A stretch of DNA of 64,000 bases from Stenotrophomonas indicatrix. GTDB taxonomy: Bacteria; Pseudomonadota; Gammaproteobacteria; Xanthomonadales; Xanthomonadaceae. Within the stretch, counting starts at the first letter, position 1. Each line of letters starts with the position of its first letter. Below the pieces are notes generated by a model that was given only the letters and a program-made list of their open reading frames with translations, did not search any database and was not told where the DNA came from. This document shows, piece by piece, positions 62,067 through 64,000 of the stretch. The DNA is taken from positions 2,168,001 through 2,232,000 of the forward strand of contig CP168152.1 of the NCBI GenBank assembly GCA_041545745.1. The letters run 5' to 3'. The position numbers and the translations under genes were made by a program.

Positions 62067-62963
62067 TCAAACAGCAGGCCGTTCGAGCTGGGCCTGGTGG
62101 CGCACCAGCTCGATGGCGGTCTTGATCAGCGAAGAGCCCAGCCGCTTGTTGGGCACCACTAGGCTACTGCTGGCCTTCATGTCTTCGCTCATGATACGGC
62201 GCGTCACGATGCCCTCGTGCGGCACGTGCTCGTCTTCGGCAACCACCGACACGCCAAGGCCCTGCGCCACTGCCTCACGTACCGATTCGCGACTGCCCAG
62301 CTCATAGGCGACGCGGGCCGGAACGCCGGCATTCGCCAGTGCGTCCAGGAATAGTCGGCGCGTCAATGACCCCTCTTCCCGGATCACCAGCTCGTTGCCG
62401 GCAAAGTCCATGACGGTCAGTGCGTCCTTGGCCGCCAATGGGTGGTGGCGAGGCAGAATGGCCATCAGCTCATACTGGTAATAATGGATTGCTTGCTGGC
62501 CCGGCTGGGCACGCGGCTGCACGAAGAAGGCCATGTCCACCGCGTCGCTGTCCAGCAAGCCCTGCACACGGTCCGAGGCGGCAAAGATGACATTGACCTT
62601 GATGTTGGGATAGATCACCCGAAGCTCGCGTAAGACACTGGAGACCCGTGCGGGGTTGACCGCCGCCACGTTCAGTTCGCCGCTCTGACTTGTGCTGTGT
62701 GACAGCAGGATCAACTCGGCATCTTTCAGATGGCCCAGTACGGCACGAAAGGACGGCAACAGCGCCACGCCCAGATCGGTCAATCGGTTGTTTTCACGCT
62801 GACGTTGGAAGAGCTTCGCGCCGCAGGCCTCTTCCAGCGCGCCGATATGACTGATCACCGATGGCTGGCTGGTCCCCAGCGCCTGCGCCGCAGCCTTGAA
62901 GCTACGGTGTTGTGCCAGCGCGCAGAACGCCCGGACCTGGACAATCGTGAGGGATGGCTTCAT
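62067..62963 (-). CDS. LysR-family regulator of the phosphonate locus
   Basis: 298 aa. N-terminal HTH (VQVRAFCALAQHRSFKAAAQALGTSQPSVISHIGALEEACGAKLFQRQ) and effector domain with SGELNVAAVNPARVSSVLRELRVIYPNIKVNV. It resembles the LysR regulators linked to aminoethylphosphonate catabolism (phnR-type). Convergent with phnX, stop codons 4 bp apart, so control of the phn operon would be in trans from its distant promoter. Inducer unknown. Confidence 0.9.
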   Translation of the reverse strand: MKPSLTIVQVRAFCALAQHRSFKAAAQALGTSQPSVISHIGALEEACGAKLFQRQRENNRLTDLGVALLPSFRAVLGHLKDAELILLSHSTSQSGELNVAAVNPARVSSVLRELRVIYPNIKVNVIFAASDRVQGLLDSDAVDMAFFVQPRAQPGQQAIHYYQYELMAILPRHHPLAAKDALTVMDFAGNELVIREEGSLTRRLFLDALANAGVPARVAYELGSRESVREAVAQGLGVSVVAEDEHVPHEGIVTRRIMSEDMKASSSLVVPNKRLGSSLIKTAIELVRHQAQLERPAV

Positions 62964-63100
62964 GGCTGCATCGAGCCTGACAAGCCAACCATACTGACAG
63001 TGGAAGTTTGCAGTTATGCGACCGGGCCCCCTGATCAGGCGGTTCCAGTGCTGGAGGGACTATCAGCGCATTGGCCAGTACTGATCGGCGAACATGCGTC

Positions 63101-63550
63101 TCAGATCGCGGCGACCTGTTGTTTGACGGCGCCCAGCAACAGATCCATTCCGGAAGGGCCCTGCTCCGCGGTGCGCTCTCCTTGAGCGAAGTCGGTCCAG
63201 TCCGCTTTCGCTATCCGACCAAGTTCGTGGAGTTCGGCTGGCAGCCACCGCATTGGCCAAAACGGCAGCCTGCGATGGCCCACCCTTCCTCGCTGCAGTT
63301 CGACCAGACCCGTATGGCTGCTCGCGCCGATGACCCTTGAATAGGCCACCGACAGCCCGTCTTCGGGCCCTTCAAGATATTGGAGAAAGTGCTCTCCATC
63401 GAAAAGCAGGACCCCGGTCACGCCAGCGTTCCGATTGAAACGCGCGGCATCGTCAACAATGGCGCACAGCCTCCCTTCCGTTTGGCCCAGTCCGTCTGCA
63501 GCGATTTCGCGGATCGCCTCGCTTGCATAAGCCACGGCCCTGATAGGCAT
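63101..63550 (-). CDS. BLUF-domain blue-light photoreceptor protein
   Basis: 149 aa. BLUF domain over about residues 3-95: Tyr in VAYASE, Asn in RNAGVTGVLLFDG, the switching Gln in EHFLQYLEG, and the FWPM segment near residue 92 give the flavin and signalling residues. A short helical C-terminus follows, with no GGDEF/EAL output domain, so it acts through a partner. AAGGAG eight bases before ATG 63550 fixes the start although the frame is open upstream. Confidence 0.9.
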   Translation of the reverse strand: MPIRAVAYASEAIREIAADGLGQTEGRLCAIVDDAARFNRNAGVTGVLLFDGEHFLQYLEGPEDGLSVAYSRVIGASSHTGLVELQRGRVGHRRLPFWPMRWLPAELHELGRIAKADWTDFAQGERTAEQGPSGMDLLLGAVKQQVAAI

Positions 63551-63727
63551 CGAAATCTCCTTGCAGGTGGCCCTACAGACTAGCCAAAGCCCTCTGGCGA
63601 ATACAGTGATGTGTACGTAGGAAACAAAACAATTCAGGGAAATGTGAAGATGAACTGGCGGCCTCGTCACACTCTCTCGCGTGAATGAGTCTGCAAACTC
63701 TGCCCATCCGTTCGGGGATACACACCC

Positions 63728-63997
63728 ATGCCTGATACCGGCCATTTCTATGTGCTTGCGCTGGACTATACCGCCGACGAACAGGGGCGAATCAAGAACG
63801 TCAATACGATCACAGTCCGTTGCAACCATTGCCGCCATGTTTCCCGCGCCGAAGCGGGGCTGGAACCTATTTCGGGCGGGACATTATTGACGTGCGGCAA
63901 GTGTGGGGCTCGCCAGGCAGTAAGCAATGCCCGATTGGTGGAGTGCGACCATATCCTCGGCCGAGGCGGGGACGCGCCGAGCGCCATCGAGCGCTGA
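63728..63997 (+). CDS. Small zinc-ribbon protein (89 aa)
   Basis: MPDTGHFYVLALDYTADEQG followed by a CNHC (TVRCNHCRHVSR) and CGKC (LLTCGKCGARQ) pair, a zinc-ribbon layout. The start of the protein is beta-rich. No family name is known to me. Complete, ending 3 bp before the window end. Confidence 0.7.
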   Translation: MPDTGHFYVLALDYTADEQGRIKNVNTITVRCNHCRHVSRAEAGLEPISGGTLLTCGKCGARQAVSNARLVECDHILGRGGDAPSAIER

Positions 63998-64000
63998 TGC

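Overview
The window is about 64 kb of GC-rich chromosomal DNA that looks like Stenotrophomonas (S. maltophilia complex, Xanthomonadaceae). The evidence is Xanthomonadaceae-like core synteny (nudJ-mnmA-hflD; clpS/clpA/infA/aat; trxB|ftsK, lolA, rarA) and many GTAG-headed palindromes of the SMAG/REP type known from S. maltophilia. No rRNA, tRNA or CRISPR array was seen. No complete IS element or transposase was recognised.

Layout. 1-31 kb is mostly core genome. It holds a GGDEF-EAL protein cut by the window edge, a six-copy 85-bp SMAG array, a chemotaxis transducer, nudJ-mnmA-hflD, the N-end-rule and proteolysis set (clpS, clpA, aat) with infA, a putative aminoglycoside phosphotransferase lying between clpS and clpA, a FemAB-like protein, a divergent amidase, trxB, ftsK, a transglutaminase-like protein, lolA and rarA. 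At 25.5-31 kb there is a probable iron operon: Fur-box-like site, IroE-like esterase, YncE-like propeller, and an HmuTUV-type ABC transporter.

31-45 kb is mosaic. A lower-GC gene sits between a secreted-protein gene and a 145-bp duplicate of that gene's 3' end (31.7-33.3 kb). An EF-G paralogue follows, preceded by two tiny leader ORFs and an intrinsic terminator. Next come a SapC-family gene and a BvgS/EvgS-like hybrid kinase with its LuxR-type regulator. A very good match to the chromosome dimer resolution site dif lies at about 40.7 kb. To its right is an accessory island with a P-loop ATPase, an unknown membrane protein, a nested palindrome and small unknown genes.

45-54 kb carries a class II UvrA (UvrA2-like), an MDR oxidoreductase divergent from an HxlR regulator with a palindromic operator region, a DUF3011 secreted protein and a large repeat-rich autotransporter. 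54.7-63 kb is a phosphonate/phosphate-scavenging locus: a secreted PAN-domain phosphodiesterase, an OprP-like porin, a Pho-box-like site, phnD-phnC-phnE, an iron-dependent alcohol dehydrogenase, phnX and a LysR regulator. No phnW aminotransferase is present here. The gene set therefore suggests uptake of a phosphonate, oxidation of an alcohol-type phosphonate such as 2-hydroxyethylphosphonate to phosphonoacetaldehyde, and hydrolysis to acetaldehyde and phosphate. The window ends with a BLUF photoreceptor protein and a small zinc-ribbon protein.
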